From positions 1-54,848 of the forward strand of contig JBEKHI010000005.1 of assembly GCA_050012355.1 (NCBI GenBank): a stretch of DNA of 54,848 bases, given 5' to 3'. Numbering within the stretch: position 1 is the stretch's first letter; every line of letters starts with the position of its first letter. The DNA comes from JBEKHI01 sp050012355 (GTDB lineage Bacteria > Actinomycetota > Actinomycetes > Streptosporangiales > Streptosporangiaceae). Below, one piece after another: positions 28,990-37,465 of this stretch. The notes under the pieces were generated by a model, which was given only the letters and a program-made list of their open reading frames with translations, did no database searches and was not told the DNA's origin. The translations under genes were made by a program, and so were the position numbers.

Positions 28990-29946
28990 ATGCTCGATCT
29001 ACGGCGGCTCGGCATGCTCCGCGAGTTCGCGGTTCGCGGCTCCATCGCTCGCACGGCGGAGGCGCTCGGTTACACGGCCTCGGCCGTGTCTCAGCAACTG
29101 GCCGCGCTGGAACGCGAGGCCGGCGTGCCGCTGCTGGACAGGACCGCGCGCAGCGCCGGACTGACCGACGCCGGACACCGCCTCGCCGCGCAGGCCGAAC
29201 GCATTCTCGCCATGGTGGAGGAGGCCGAGGCCGACCTGTCGGCGCGCGCCGCCGAGCCATCCGGCCGGGTGGTGGTCACCGCGTTCCCGTCGGCGGCGGT
29301 CGCGTTCGCTCCCGCGCTGGCCCGATCACTGCGGGCGCACCGCCATCTTGCGCTATTGCTGCGACAAACCGACCCGGACGAGGGGCTCCGGCTGGTGCGT
29401 TCCGGCGACGTCGAGGTCGCGATCGTCGATGACTGGACCGGACGGCTGGCCGATGACCTCGAGCCGTCGGTGCTGTCCTGCTTCCGGCTAGTTCGCGACC
29501 CGCTGGTCCTCGTGCTCCCGCGCGGTCACGAGGCGGCGCCCCCAGACGTCCCGGTCGACCTGAGGGCGCTCCGTGACGAATCATGGCTCGCGGCTCCGGC
29601 CGGAGAACCGTCTCGCGAGGCGACCAACAGATTGCTGGCCGCGGTGGGAGTGGCCCCGCCGGTTCCGTCGGAGTTTGAGGGCCTGGGCACGGTGGTCAAC
29701 CTGGTCGCGCGCGGGCTGGGAATCGCGATCATGCCGAGACTCGCGGTGGGCGGTTCCGAACGGCGGATCGTGGTGCGGGACCTCCCGGCCGGCCTCGACC
29801 TGTCACGCGACGTGTACGCGGTCGCCCGCACGGCGAGCCTGCGCCGTCCGTCGGTCGCGGTCATCGTGTCGGCGATGCGCGGCGCGGCCCGCGGCATTCC
29901 CGCCTCGCCCCCGGCGGGTAACCTGGCCAATCGTGGCGATTCTTGA
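28990..29946 (+). CDS. LysR-family transcriptional regulator
   Basis: A 318-residue LTTR. The N-terminal winged HTH (MLDLRRLGMLREFAVRGSI then EALGYTASAVSQQLAALERE) is classical. The effector domain includes VVVTAFPSAAVAFAPALARS and the GLGIAIMPRLAV stretch of the second subdomain. It is divergent from the aminotransferase with 173 nt between them, the usual arrangement for a LysR target. A small palindrome AAAGCT-C-AGCTTT (28885-28897) and two GCTAAGC repeats (28938, 28976) lie in that gap. The 3' end overlaps dapE by 14 nt. Confidence 0.9.
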   Translation: MLDLRRLGMLREFAVRGSIARTAEALGYTASAVSQQLAALEREAGVPLLDRTARSAGLTDAGHRLAAQAERILAMVEEAEADLSARAAEPSGRVVVTAFPSAAVAFAPALARSLRAHRHLALLLRQTDPDEGLRLVRSGDVEVAIVDDWTGRLADDLEPSVLSCFRLVRDPLVLVLPRGHEAAPPDVPVDLRALRDESWLAAPAGEPSREATNRLLAAVGVAPPVPSEFEGLGTVVNLVARGLGIAIMPRLAVGGSERRIVVRDLPAGLDLSRDVYAVARTASLRRPSVAVIVSAMRGAARGIPASPPAGNLANRGDS

Positions 29947-30997
29947 TCTTTCTCGTGACGGCGCGGCGCTGACCGCGGACCTAGTGGACATCGAGTCGGT
30001 CAGCGGGAACGAGGGCCCGCTCGCGGACGCGATCGAGGTCGCGCTCCGCGCCGTGGACCATCTGGACGTGACCAGGACGGGAAACACCGTGATCGCCCGT
30101 ACTTCGCTAGGACGCAACGAACGCGTCGTTATGGCCGGGCATATCGACACGGTGCCGGTGGCGGGCAACTTTCCGTCCACCTTTGACGCAGAACGCCGCA
30201 GGTTGCTCGGAGTGGGCACCACCGATATGAAGGCGGGAGTGGCCGTCCAGCTCAGGCTCGCTCACGACCTGGCTACTCCCTCGCGGGACGTGACCTACGT
30301 GTTTTACGACTGCGAAGAGGTCGAGGCCGAGCGCAACGGACTTGGCCGGCTCGCCGCGACGTCGCCGCGGTCGCTGGCGGGGGACTTCGCCATCCTGCTC
30401 GAGCCGAGCGGCGGCCGGGTCGAGGCTGGATGCCAGGGCACGCTCCGGTTCTCGGTCATCGTGCCGGGTTCCCGCGCGCACACCGCGCGGTCGTGGATGG
30501 GATCGAACGCGATCCACTCGGCGGGTGAGGTGCTTGACGTGCTGCGCGAGTACGAGCCCCGGCGGATCCTGATCGACGGCCTGGAGTACCGCGAGGGGCT
30601 GAACGCGGTCTTCATCGACGGGGGAGTCGCCGGCAATGTGGTGCCCGACCGGTGCGAAGTCACGGTGAACTTCCGGTTCGCGCCGGACCGCTCGGAAGAG
30701 GACGCGATCGCACACGTGCGGGACGTGTTCGGCGCCTGGGAGGTGACCGTGCGGGACGTCGCACCGGGCGCGATGCCCGGATTGTCGCACCCGGCGGCCG
30801 CGTCATTCCTCGCGGCGGCTGGGGGAGAAGCGGCCGCGAAGCTCGGCTGGACCGACGTGGCGCGTTTCGCGTCGCTGGGGATTCCGGCGGTCAACTACGG
30901 TCCTGGCATCTCCGAGATCGCCCACACACCCGGCGAGTACGTCGAAACCGTCCGTATCGCCGAGTGTGAGGCGCGGCTGCGAGCCTGGCTCAGCTAG
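29933..30997 (+). CDS. dapE: Succinyl-diaminopimelate desuccinylase
   Basis: A 354-residue M20 zinc metallohydrolase that makes LL-diaminopimelate for lysine and peptidoglycan. Metal ligands and catalytic residues are visible: GHIDTVP (His 69), TTDMKAG (Asp 97), YDCEEVEAERNGLGRLA (catalytic/metal Glu 127-128), a dimerisation domain with GSRAHTARSWMGSNAIH, and the final metal His in IAHTPGEYV. The CEEVEAERNGLGRL form is typical of the actinobacterial DapE group. GTG 29933 is selected because similarity starts there and it overlaps the LysR gene; longer in-frame sequence is a shadow of that gene. Its stop touches the convergent protease stop. Confidence 0.92.
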   Translation: MAILDLSRDGAALTADLVDIESVSGNEGPLADAIEVALRAVDHLDVTRTGNTVIARTSLGRNERVVMAGHIDTVPVAGNFPSTFDAERRRLLGVGTTDMKAGVAVQLRLAHDLATPSRDVTYVFYDCEEVEAERNGLGRLAATSPRSLAGDFAILLEPSGGRVEAGCQGTLRFSVIVPGSRAHTARSWMGSNAIHSAGEVLDVLREYEPRRILIDGLEYREGLNAVFIDGGVAGNVVPDRCEVTVNFRFAPDRSEEDAIAHVRDVFGAWEVTVRDVAPGAMPGLSHPAAASFLAAAGGEAAAKLGWTDVARFASLGIPAVNYGPGISEIAHTPGEYVETVRIAECEARLRAWLS

Positions 30998-32728
30998 TTA
31001 CTTAGCGATCTCTAGCAGCGAGAAGCTCACCGTGTGCTTGGCGGAGTTGGCGTCGACGTAGCTGATCGTCACCTTGTCGCCGGGGTGCGCCCCGGCCAGG
31101 ATGTTGGTCAGCGAGGACTCGCTGGTGACGGTCTGTCCGTCGACGCCGGTGATCACGTCGCCGGCCGCCAGCCCGGAACTCGAGGCCGGGGTGTCCGGGT
31201 AGACGCTGCACACTAGGGCGCCGGAGCTGACCGGCGCGGTGTACGTGCTACCGCCGCCGATGCCCGAGCCAGAACCAGTCCCGGAACCGCTCAGGCACTC
31301 GCTGGCCTCGCTGATGTTCTGCACGCCCACGCCCATGAAGCCGGCCAGCCCGATGTGCACCGTGGAACTCGCCTTGTCATCCGCGATGTTGCGTGCGATG
31401 GTCAGCGCGTTGTTGATCGGGATCGCGAAGCCGGTGGTCTCGGTCGTCTGGCCGAACTGGCCGGAGTCGGAGGTGTTGGCCGCGGTGTCCATGCCGAGGA
31501 CCTGGCCAGAGGCGTTCACCAGCGGACCGCCGGAGTCGCCCTCCTGGATGCCCGCGTCCGTCTGCAGCATGCCGTGCAGGGTCTCGGTGATCGAGGAGTT
31601 GCTTGAGTCGCCCGCGGTGATGGTCTTGTCCACTCCCGTGATCGTTCCGGGCGCCGTCGACGGGAGGCCGCCCTTGCCCTCGGCGTTACCCAGCGCGAGA
31701 ACTTCCTCACCAACCTTCGCGGTGGTGGAGTTACCGACCGACACGGTCTTCAGCCCGGAGGCCCCCACTAGCTGCAGCAGTGCCACGTCATCGGTGGAGT
31801 CGTAGCCGAGGATCTTCGCGGTATAGGTCTTGCCCGACTCGACCAGGGTCGCGGTGACGCTGGTGGCCTCGTCGATCACGTGGTTGTTGGTCAGTACGAG
31901 GCCGTCAGACGAGAGCACCATGCCGGTGCCCTCGGCGGTCTCGTCGTTGTACTTGAGCGTGGAGGTCACGTCCACCAGACCTGGGTCGACCTTCCCGGCG
32001 ATCGCGCTGGCGTTGAGCGTGCCGGTGCTGTCGGATCCGGGTGCCGCGCTCGAGCCGCTGCCGGCCGAGCCGGTGCTGCCGGGTGCGGGAACTTCCTGGG
32101 AGGAGATGCCGGTCGAACCGGTGTTGTGCCCGTTGAGCGCGATAGCGACGCCCGCGCCGGCTCCGGCGGCGAGTACCGCGACGGCCGCGTACACCAGGAA
32201 CCGGCCGACCCCGCCGCGCTTGGGCCCGCCGTAATCCGGCATGTCCGGCACGCCGTAACCGTGCCAGCCGCCTCCGCCCTGCCCGAAACCCCCGGCTCCG
32301 CCCTGGCCGTAATCACCAGGACCGCCCGGGCCGAAACCGCCGCTTCCGCCCTGCCCGTAGTCGCCCTGACCCCCCTGGCCGCCCTGGTTGTAGCCGCCCG
32401 GCGGGCCGTACCCGCCAGCGCCGCCTCCGGCGCCGGGGTCGGAACCGAAGGCCGACGTCTGATAGCCAGGCTGCGTTTGCTGTTCGCCCCCGGAGGCCTG
32501 TCCCCACGGCTGCTGCTGATACCCGGAGAAACCGCCCGGCTGGCGCGGGTCGGAAGACGGCGGAACCTGGTAACCGGGCTGCGTCGGCTCGTCGGTGCCG
32601 AACGCTCTCGTGTCGTTGGCCCCTTCCTCGCCGGAGCCAGGTCCAGAGGCGGATGCCCACGGGCTTACGTACTCGGGTGGCTGCCAGCTGCTCTGCTGCT
32701 CGCTACCGTTGTCGTCGTCTCGCATCAA
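30998..32728 (-). CDS. Membrane-anchored HtrA/DegP-type serine protease with PDZ domain (paralogue 1)
   Basis: 576 residues. About 175 N-terminal cytoplasmic residues are Gly/Gln/Tyr/Pro-rich with GGQGGQGDYGQGG-like repeats. One TM helix follows (about 177-198), a Ser/Gly linker, then a trypsin-like domain with His 283 (TNNHVID), Asp 314 (STDDVALLQL) and Ser 399 (EGDSGGPL). A C-terminal PDZ domain starts near GLAGFMGVGVQ, has an inserted CLSGSGTGSGSGI loop and a GLAAGDVITGVDGQ motif. It should act outside the cell membrane in quality control. It meets dapE stop-to-stop with no gap. Confidence 0.92.
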   Translation of the reverse strand: MMRDDDNGSEQQSSWQPPEYVSPWASASGPGSGEEGANDTRAFGTDEPTQPGYQVPPSSDPRQPGGFSGYQQQPWGQASGGEQQTQPGYQTSAFGSDPGAGGGAGGYGPPGGYNQGGQGGQGDYGQGGSGGFGPGGPGDYGQGGAGGFGQGGGGWHGYGVPDMPDYGGPKRGGVGRFLVYAAVAVLAAGAGAGVAIALNGHNTGSTGISSQEVPAPGSTGSAGSGSSAAPGSDSTGTLNASAIAGKVDPGLVDVTSTLKYNDETAEGTGMVLSSDGLVLTNNHVIDEATSVTATLVESGKTYTAKILGYDSTDDVALLQLVGASGLKTVSVGNSTTAKVGEEVLALGNAEGKGGLPSTAPGTITGVDKTITAGDSSNSSITETLHGMLQTDAGIQEGDSGGPLVNASGQVLGMDTAANTSDSGQFGQTTETTGFAIPINNALTIARNIADDKASSTVHIGLAGFMGVGVQNISEASECLSGSGTGSGSGIGGGSTYTAPVSSGALVCSVYPDTPASSSGLAAGDVITGVDGQTVTSESSLTNILAGAHPGDKVTISYVDANSAKHTVSFSLLEIAK

Positions 32729-32914
32729 TCTCGCCTTCGTCGTCTCTCGGGTACCGGGCGCGCCCAGTGTCCGGGTCGAATTTTAGTAAGCCCGGCGAAC
32801 CTGGACGTGAGCTGAAGGCCCCCTAAGGGTTTTGGGAAACCTCACACACTTACCCCTGTCGTACTTACCACGCATCCAAGCCCTCAATCAGATCAACGCG
32901 GGCACCTTTCGTTC

Positions 32915-34093
32915 TCATCCGTGCTCGCGTGATCGTAACTGTGGCGGTCCCGCCATTAGGGTGAGACGGACGGTGTGCGTGTGTCCGCTGGTGTCCACGT
33001 AGCTTACGGACAGTGTCGCCCCCGGCCGGAGTCGCCCGGTGAGCGTCGTTAGTGCGCGGGCCGACCCGATGGACTGGCCGCTGGTGGTCGTGATCACGTC
33101 TCCCGCTCGCAGCCCGGTCTTGGCGGCGGGCGTGCCCGGATAGACCACGCAGATTTTCGCGCCCGGGACGCCGCCAGCCTGGCCGCCGCCGAGTTCCCCG
33201 CAAGAACCAGGTGAATTGACCACCTCGACTCCCAGGAACCCGGGCTGTCCGATACTCACCGTATTCGTCGATCGGCGGGCGTCGATCAGCCGGGCGATCC
33301 GCAACGCGGAGTTCAGCGGAATGGCGAATCCGACGGGGTTTCCCCCCGGAGTGGTGCCGGTAGCGGTGAGCATGCCGATCACCTGCCCGGCCGCGTTGGC
33401 CAGCGCCCCGCCGGAGTCACCGTCGGTGACCTGGGCGCTGGTCATGATGATGCCGTGCAGTGTTTCCGTCGTGCCGGTGGCCGTGTTGGTGGGACTGATC
33501 GTCTGCCTGATCGCGGTGATGGTCCCGGCCGAGGCCGTCGGCGGGCCGCCCCGGCCCCCGGCGTTCCCCAGCGCGAGTACCGGCTGCCCGACGTCGATCC
33601 CGGCGGAATTGCCGGTCGCGATGGGGCGCAGCCCGGACGCGTCGGTCAGCTGGAGCAGGGCCACGTCATCGGTGGAGTCGTAGCCGAGAACCTGCGCCGG
33701 ATAGGTCCGTCCGGAGATGACGGCGGTCACCTGTACGGAGGTTGACCCGGATATGACGTGGTTGTTGGTGAGCACCAGGCCGTCGCTGGACAGCACCAGG
33801 CCGGTCCCCTGGGAGACCAGGCCGGAGTAGGTGTCCCGGGCGAGGATGTCCACGATTCCCGTCTCGACCTGGCTGGTGACGGTCGTCGAGTTCAGCCCGG
33901 GGCTGGCCGACGTGATGGGCACCGAGGATGAACCGGTCTCCAGGATTACCGTCGCCGCGGCGCCGATCCCGGCCGCGATGAGCACGACGACGACCACCAG
34001 CCCGGTCCCGCGGCGCTTGCGGTGCTGCTGGCGAGGCGGCAGGGGAGGCCAGTAAGGACCGGTCTCCGGTGGTTCTTCCGGTTCCTGCGGCAT
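32915..34093 (-). CDS. Membrane-anchored HtrA-type serine protease with PDZ domain (paralogue 2)
   Basis: About 392 residues, with a short Pro-rich cytoplasmic N-terminus (PQEPEEPPETGPYWPPLPP), an Arg/Lys cluster, one TM helix (GTGLVVVVVLIAAGIGAA), then a protease domain with TNNHVIS, STDDVALLQL and DGDSGGAL, and a PDZ domain with TGLRAGDVITTTSGQ. GSCGELGGG and AKICVVYPG carry Cys residues in the PDZ part, as in paralogue 1. ATG 34093 has GGGG 5 nt upstream; ATG 34102 and GTG 34120 are in-frame alternatives. It lies between two paralogues on the same strand. Confidence 0.9.
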   Translation of the reverse strand: MPQEPEEPPETGPYWPPLPPRQQHRKRRGTGLVVVVVLIAAGIGAAATVILETGSSSVPITSASPGLNSTTVTSQVETGIVDILARDTYSGLVSQGTGLVLSSDGLVLTNNHVISGSTSVQVTAVISGRTYPAQVLGYDSTDDVALLQLTDASGLRPIATGNSAGIDVGQPVLALGNAGGRGGPPTASAGTITAIRQTISPTNTATGTTETLHGIIMTSAQVTDGDSGGALANAAGQVIGMLTATGTTPGGNPVGFAIPLNSALRIARLIDARRSTNTVSIGQPGFLGVEVVNSPGSCGELGGGQAGGVPGAKICVVYPGTPAAKTGLRAGDVITTTSGQSIGSARALTTLTGRLRPGATLSVSYVDTSGHTHTVRLTLMAGPPQLRSREHG

Positions 34094-34134
34094 CGTCCCC
34101 ATCCAATGGGTTGTGCACACCCATGGGCACCAGA

Positions 34135-35430
34135 CTATCGCGCGGGGCCGTCACCGAGCCGTACGATCGCGGACCGGTCGGCTCCGGTGATGGTCACCCA
34201 CCGTAGCGCAACACGCTGCCCCGGACGCAACTCGTTCATCGTCGCGCTGAACGTCGGCAGCGAGCCGACCGTCCTGCCCGCGACCGCCGTGATGACATCA
34301 CCCGCGCTCAGTCCGGCCGTGGCCGCCGCCGACGCGCAGAACACCCCTTCCACCAGCGCACCATAACGGGCGGGGGCGACGGCCGCCGGTACGCCCGCCT
34401 CTTGCGAGATCATCAGGCACCCGGGCGAGACCGCGCGGGTCAGCACCTGCTCCGCGGAGTCGGCTGGCGTTCGGCTCGTCGCCAGGACTCCGAGGAACCC
34501 GGGCAAGCCGAGGGAGATACCTGGCCCTACCCGGCCATCCCTGATCTGGCGGGCGTCGGACAGGGCGGTCCCGATCGGGATGGCGAAGCCTTCGCCCGCG
34601 GTGCCTGGCGCGGACTGGGTGGCAGCGGTGTCTATGCCGATGACCTGGCCCGCCGCGTCGGCCAGCGGCCCGCCGGAGTCGCCGGGCTCGATCTGCGCGG
34701 TGACCTGCAACATGTTCCGCAATGTCTCGGTAAAGCCGGACGCCTCGTCCACGGCCTTGATCGTGCGGCCGAGGCTGGAGATGTAGCCGGGGACGACGGC
34801 GGGGGCGCCGCCCTGACCGCCGGAGTTCCCGATGCCGAGCACCGGCGCGCCCAGCGTGGCGTTCGAGGCGTTACCGATCGGGGCCGTGGTGAGGCTGGAC
34901 GCGCCCTCGAGTTGCAGCAGCGCGATGTCATCGTTGGTGTCGTCGCCCACCACCCTGGCCTGGTACGTCCGCCCGGTCGTGACCATGGTGGCGGTGACGT
35001 CGGTGGCGCCGTCGATCACGTGGTTGTTGGTGATGACGAGGCCATCCCGCGCGTCGATGACGAACCCGGTGCCCTCGGCGGTCTCGGCGGCGTAGCTGAG
35101 GGCGGATGTCACGTCCACGATGCTCGGCTCCACCGCGCCGTAGACGGTCTGGTCGTCGATCGTTCCCTGCGGCGTCACATTGTGGTTCAGCAGCAGCGCG
35201 ACGGTCGCGCCCGATACCGCGGTCAGCACCAGCGCCAGTGGCACGACCATTCGGACCACTCGCATCCCGCGCGGGTTCGGCTGCCACCCGCGAACCCTAG
35301 GCGCCGGGCTGCCGAACCGTTCGTCGGCCCACGGATCCCATTGCCTGGGAGCCCAGTACGCGGGCGGGTCCGGATCCCATGGGTCCTCCTGCCCAGGTTC
35401 TGGCAGTTCCTGGTCTTGCCGACGGCTCAC
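34135..35430 (-). CDS. Membrane-anchored HtrA-type serine protease with PDZ domain (paralogue 3)
   Basis: 431 residues. The cytoplasmic N-terminus is acidic and Trp/Pro-rich (PEPGQEDPWDPDPPAYW), followed by a TM helix (MVVPLALVLTAVSGATVALL). The protease domain has TNNHVID, TNDDIALLQL and EPGDSGGPL. The PDZ domain ends with AGLSAGDVITAVAGR. It is the first of three same-strand paralogues. The region 35431-35531 must hold its promoter and that of the divergent DUF4262 gene. The substrate-binding region differs enough from the other two to suggest separate targets. Confidence 0.9.
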   Translation of the reverse strand: MSRRQDQELPEPGQEDPWDPDPPAYWAPRQWDPWADERFGSPAPRVRGWQPNPRGMRVVRMVVPLALVLTAVSGATVALLLNHNVTPQGTIDDQTVYGAVEPSIVDVTSALSYAAETAEGTGFVIDARDGLVITNNHVIDGATDVTATMVTTGRTYQARVVGDDTNDDIALLQLEGASSLTTAPIGNASNATLGAPVLGIGNSGGQGGAPAVVPGYISSLGRTIKAVDEASGFTETLRNMLQVTAQIEPGDSGGPLADAAGQVIGIDTAATQSAPGTAGEGFAIPIGTALSDARQIRDGRVGPGISLGLPGFLGVLATSRTPADSAEQVLTRAVSPGCLMISQEAGVPAAVAPARYGALVEGVFCASAAATAGLSAGDVITAVAGRTVGSLPTFSATMNELRPGQRVALRWVTITGADRSAIVRLGDGPAR

Positions 35431-35531
35431 CCGGAGATAAGTGCCCCTGCGCCCATTGAGTCACACTCCGCCGCAGCCGAATCACCACGATACGAACGTT
35501 TGAGCGGTTGGGCGTGCCCCGCGGCGCCAGA

Positions 35532-36143
35532 ATGTCAGACCCTGTTCGTAAGGTATCCAGCATGATGAACCCGCCACGCAGCCGCCGCGCCCAGGGATCG
35601 CGCGGACCCATTTCCCTCCGTGACCGGCGCCGGAGGGCCGAGCTTTCTTCCGAATGGGATTCCGCGGTCCCGATGCGCGAGGTCGCCCAGGAGGTCTCGG
35701 TCGTCGGGTGGTCGGTGCAGGCCGCCGCCGGCAACCACGTCACGCCGCCGTGGGCCTACACGGTCGGGTTGTGGGCGAGTCACCAGGCGCCGGAGCTGGT
35801 CATCGCCGGGATGCCCGCCGACCAGATGACGACCATCATGCACGCCGTCGCGGAGCGCATCGCCGAGGGCGCGCCGCTGTCGGTCACCAGCGCGATCGAC
35901 GGGATCTGCTCCCGTCCGCTGACCGCGCGCCCGGTCCACGCGAGCTGGCGAGAGACCAGCGTGTTCAGCGTCTCCGACCACTATTACGGCTACGTGCGCC
36001 CGCGCTACCTGCAGGTGGTCTGGCCGGACCGGCGCGGGCGTTTCCCCGGGCAGCTAGGGTTCGCGGGGCGCCAGCCGATGCTGTGGCTGCCGGTCGAGGA
36101 TCACCCGGCAGGCGGCTGGGCACGCCTCGACCAAGCCTGCTGA
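35532..36143 (+). CDS. DUF4262 domain-containing protein
   Basis: About 203 residues. The DUF4262 pattern is visible: GWSVQAAAGNHVTPPWAYTV (then GLW), PELVIAGMPADQ, and YLQVVWPDRRGRFPGQLGFA followed by QPMLWLP. The function of the family is unknown; in other proteins it accompanies phage-, toxin- or stress-linked genes, but here it stands alone. The start is uncertain: ATG 35532, ATG 35562 and ATG 35565 are all possible and none has a strong ribosome site. The second 60-bp hairpin (36156) begins 13 nt after its stop. Confidence 0.82.
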   Translation: MSDPVRKVSSMMNPPRSRRAQGSRGPISLRDRRRRAELSSEWDSAVPMREVAQEVSVVGWSVQAAAGNHVTPPWAYTVGLWASHQAPELVIAGMPADQMTTIMHAVAERIAEGAPLSVTSAIDGICSRPLTARPVHASWRETSVFSVSDHYYGYVRPRYLQVVWPDRRGRFPGQLGFAGRQPMLWLPVEDHPAGGWARLDQAC

Positions 36144-36155
36144 CCGGCCATCCCA

Positions 36156-36215
36156 ATGCTGGGCAGTGCGGCCCTGCCCAGCGAAGAGTGAAGGCAGCGC
36201 CGCACTGCCCAGGAA
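36156..36215 (+). repeat. 60-bp hairpin element, copy B (26-8-26)
   Basis: Arms 36156-36181 and 36190-36215 enclose CGAAGAGT. The core GGGCAGTGCGGC pairs perfectly across the element. Same geometry, loop and orientation as 26288, 50721 and 52933. It begins 13 nt after the DUF4262 stop, a terminator-like position. Confidence 0.82.
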
Positions 36216-36347
36216 AGCAGCCGCTGAGCGGTTTGCGACACGCCGGGCAAAGCGGACCTTTCGCCGGGTGCGGGGCTGCGGTATCGTGGATTGCGATATG
36301 ACTCGAGTTGTCATAACGGGCGATGGCAGGCGAAAGCAGGTGGAGTG

Positions 36348-36809
36348 ATGTCCACACCCCTCCGGAACGAGCAGGACGAGCTCACTAAGCGCGAGGAAAT
36401 GACGGTATCGGGGGCCGCGATGAGCGGTGCTCCGCTCGGAGTCGCGACGGTAGCGGGCGGCGCTGTCGCCCTCGCCGACCTCGCGCTTCACGGATTCGGC
36501 GCGCTGCACCTCGCGGCCGTCAGCGGGTCGGTGGCCGCTGGTGTCGCCGTGTTCATGATCGTCGCGGCGGCCGGGGCGGTGCTGCGCAAGCGCGGCGGAC
36601 GCGCGGCGCGCTGGGCGCGGACCAACCCGTGGAAGTACGCCGTGATGCCCGGGGTACTCGTGGGCGTCATCGCGCTGGTGCTCACCGTCGTTACCGGCGG
36701 CGGGATCGTGCACGGCATATTCAGCGGCGCGTGGCACGGAGCGGCCGTGTTCGGCATTACCGGGGCGATCAGCGCCGTCAGCGGCAGCCGCAAGAACAAG
36801 GGCCTGTAG
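36348..36809 (+). CDS. Small multi-pass membrane protein, unknown function
   Basis: A 153-residue protein with hydrophobic segments near 24-45, 50-75, 88-112 and 115-135, so three or four TM helices, and a basic C-terminus (GSRKNKGL). ATG 36348 has GGTGGAG just upstream. A palindrome TATGAC...GTCATA (36297-36315) lies 33 nt before the start and may be a regulator site. I do not recognise the family. It converges with the TlpA-like gene, with a hairpin repeat between them. Confidence 0.7.
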   Translation: MSTPLRNEQDELTKREEMTVSGAAMSGAPLGVATVAGGAVALADLALHGFGALHLAAVSGSVAAGVAVFMIVAAAGAVLRKRGGRAARWARTNPWKYAVMPGVLVGVIALVLTVVTGGGIVHGIFSGAWHGAAVFGITGAISAVSGSRKNKGL

Positions 36810-36854
36810 CAAACCGGGGCATTTCGCCGCACTGAGAACCTTCTACAACGCTGT

Positions 36855-36898
36855 CGATGGCCCACCGCTGGGGCTATAGCGCCATCGATGGGACATCG
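36855..36898. repeat. Second hairpin family, copy 2
   Basis: CGATGGCCCACC (36855-36866) pairs with GATGGGACATCG (36887-36898) with two mismatches around a loop containing GCTGGGGCTATAGCGCC. The sequence is related to the reverse complement of 26563-26614. It lies between two convergent genes and probably ends both transcripts. Confidence 0.7.
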
Positions 36899-36919
36899 CT
36901 GGGGTGCGGGGCCGCGCCG

Positions 36920-37465
36920 CTAGCCGGATACGCCGGTTGCGCCCATTAGCTTGAGGTCCTTGGTTAGGTCGGCGGCGGTCACGGCGCCGTAGACCCGGGC
37001 CACGATGCGGTGCTGGGCGTTGAGGAAGAACGTCTGCGGCAGCGCGACCACGTTGTAGGCGCTGGCAGCGAGCGTCTGCGGGTCGAATCCGAGCGGGTAG
37101 CTGACGCCCTTGGCGCGGGCGAACTTCAGCGCCGCGGCGGAGGTATCGTTTTCGTCCAGCCCGATGAGCGTCACCCGGCCCTTCTCCTGGCGGTACCAGG
37201 CGGCCAGCAGCGGCGTCTCCTGCTGGCACGGCTCGCACCAGGACGCCCAGAAGTTCACGATGACCGGCTTGCCGGAGTACTGCGACAGCGACACCTGCTG
37301 CCCGCTCGCGGCGCCAAGCAGCGGCAGGCTGAACGACGCTGCCTTCGGGTAGCTGGGCGGCGTCGTCATACCGGCACCCGAGGTCATGATGCTCAGCACC
37401 GCCACGACGACCACGCAGGCCGCCACCACGCTGGTGACGACTTTGTGCTGGGTGACCCACTTCAA
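36920..37465 (-). CDS. TlpA/ResA-like membrane-anchored thioredoxin
   Basis: A 181-residue thioredoxin-fold protein with an N-terminal signal anchor (VVTSVVAACVVVVAVLSIM) and the redox motif WASWCEPC. The cis-Pro region is VVALPQTFFL. It should act outside the membrane in disulfide reduction, for example in cytochrome or copper-centre maturation. The start is a TTG at 37465 overlapping the histidine kinase stop (TTGA), so it forms the third gene of a regulator-kinase-thioredoxin operon. The oxidase genes begin 3 kb away. Confidence 0.88.
   Translation of the reverse strand: MKWVTQHKVVTSVVAACVVVVAVLSIMTSGAGMTTPPSYPKAASFSLPLLGAASGQQVSLSQYSGKPVIVNFWASWCEPCQQETPLLAAWYRQEKGRVTLIGLDENDTSAAALKFARAKGVSYPLGFDPQTLAASAYNVVALPQTFFLNAQHRIVARVYGAVTAADLTKDLKLMGATGVSG

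Noticed and set aside
32814..32830. GGCCCCCTAAGGGT shared between 32817 and 50631
   Set aside because: Only 14 nt match and the flanks differ, so chance in GC-rich intergenic DNA is a sufficient explanation.
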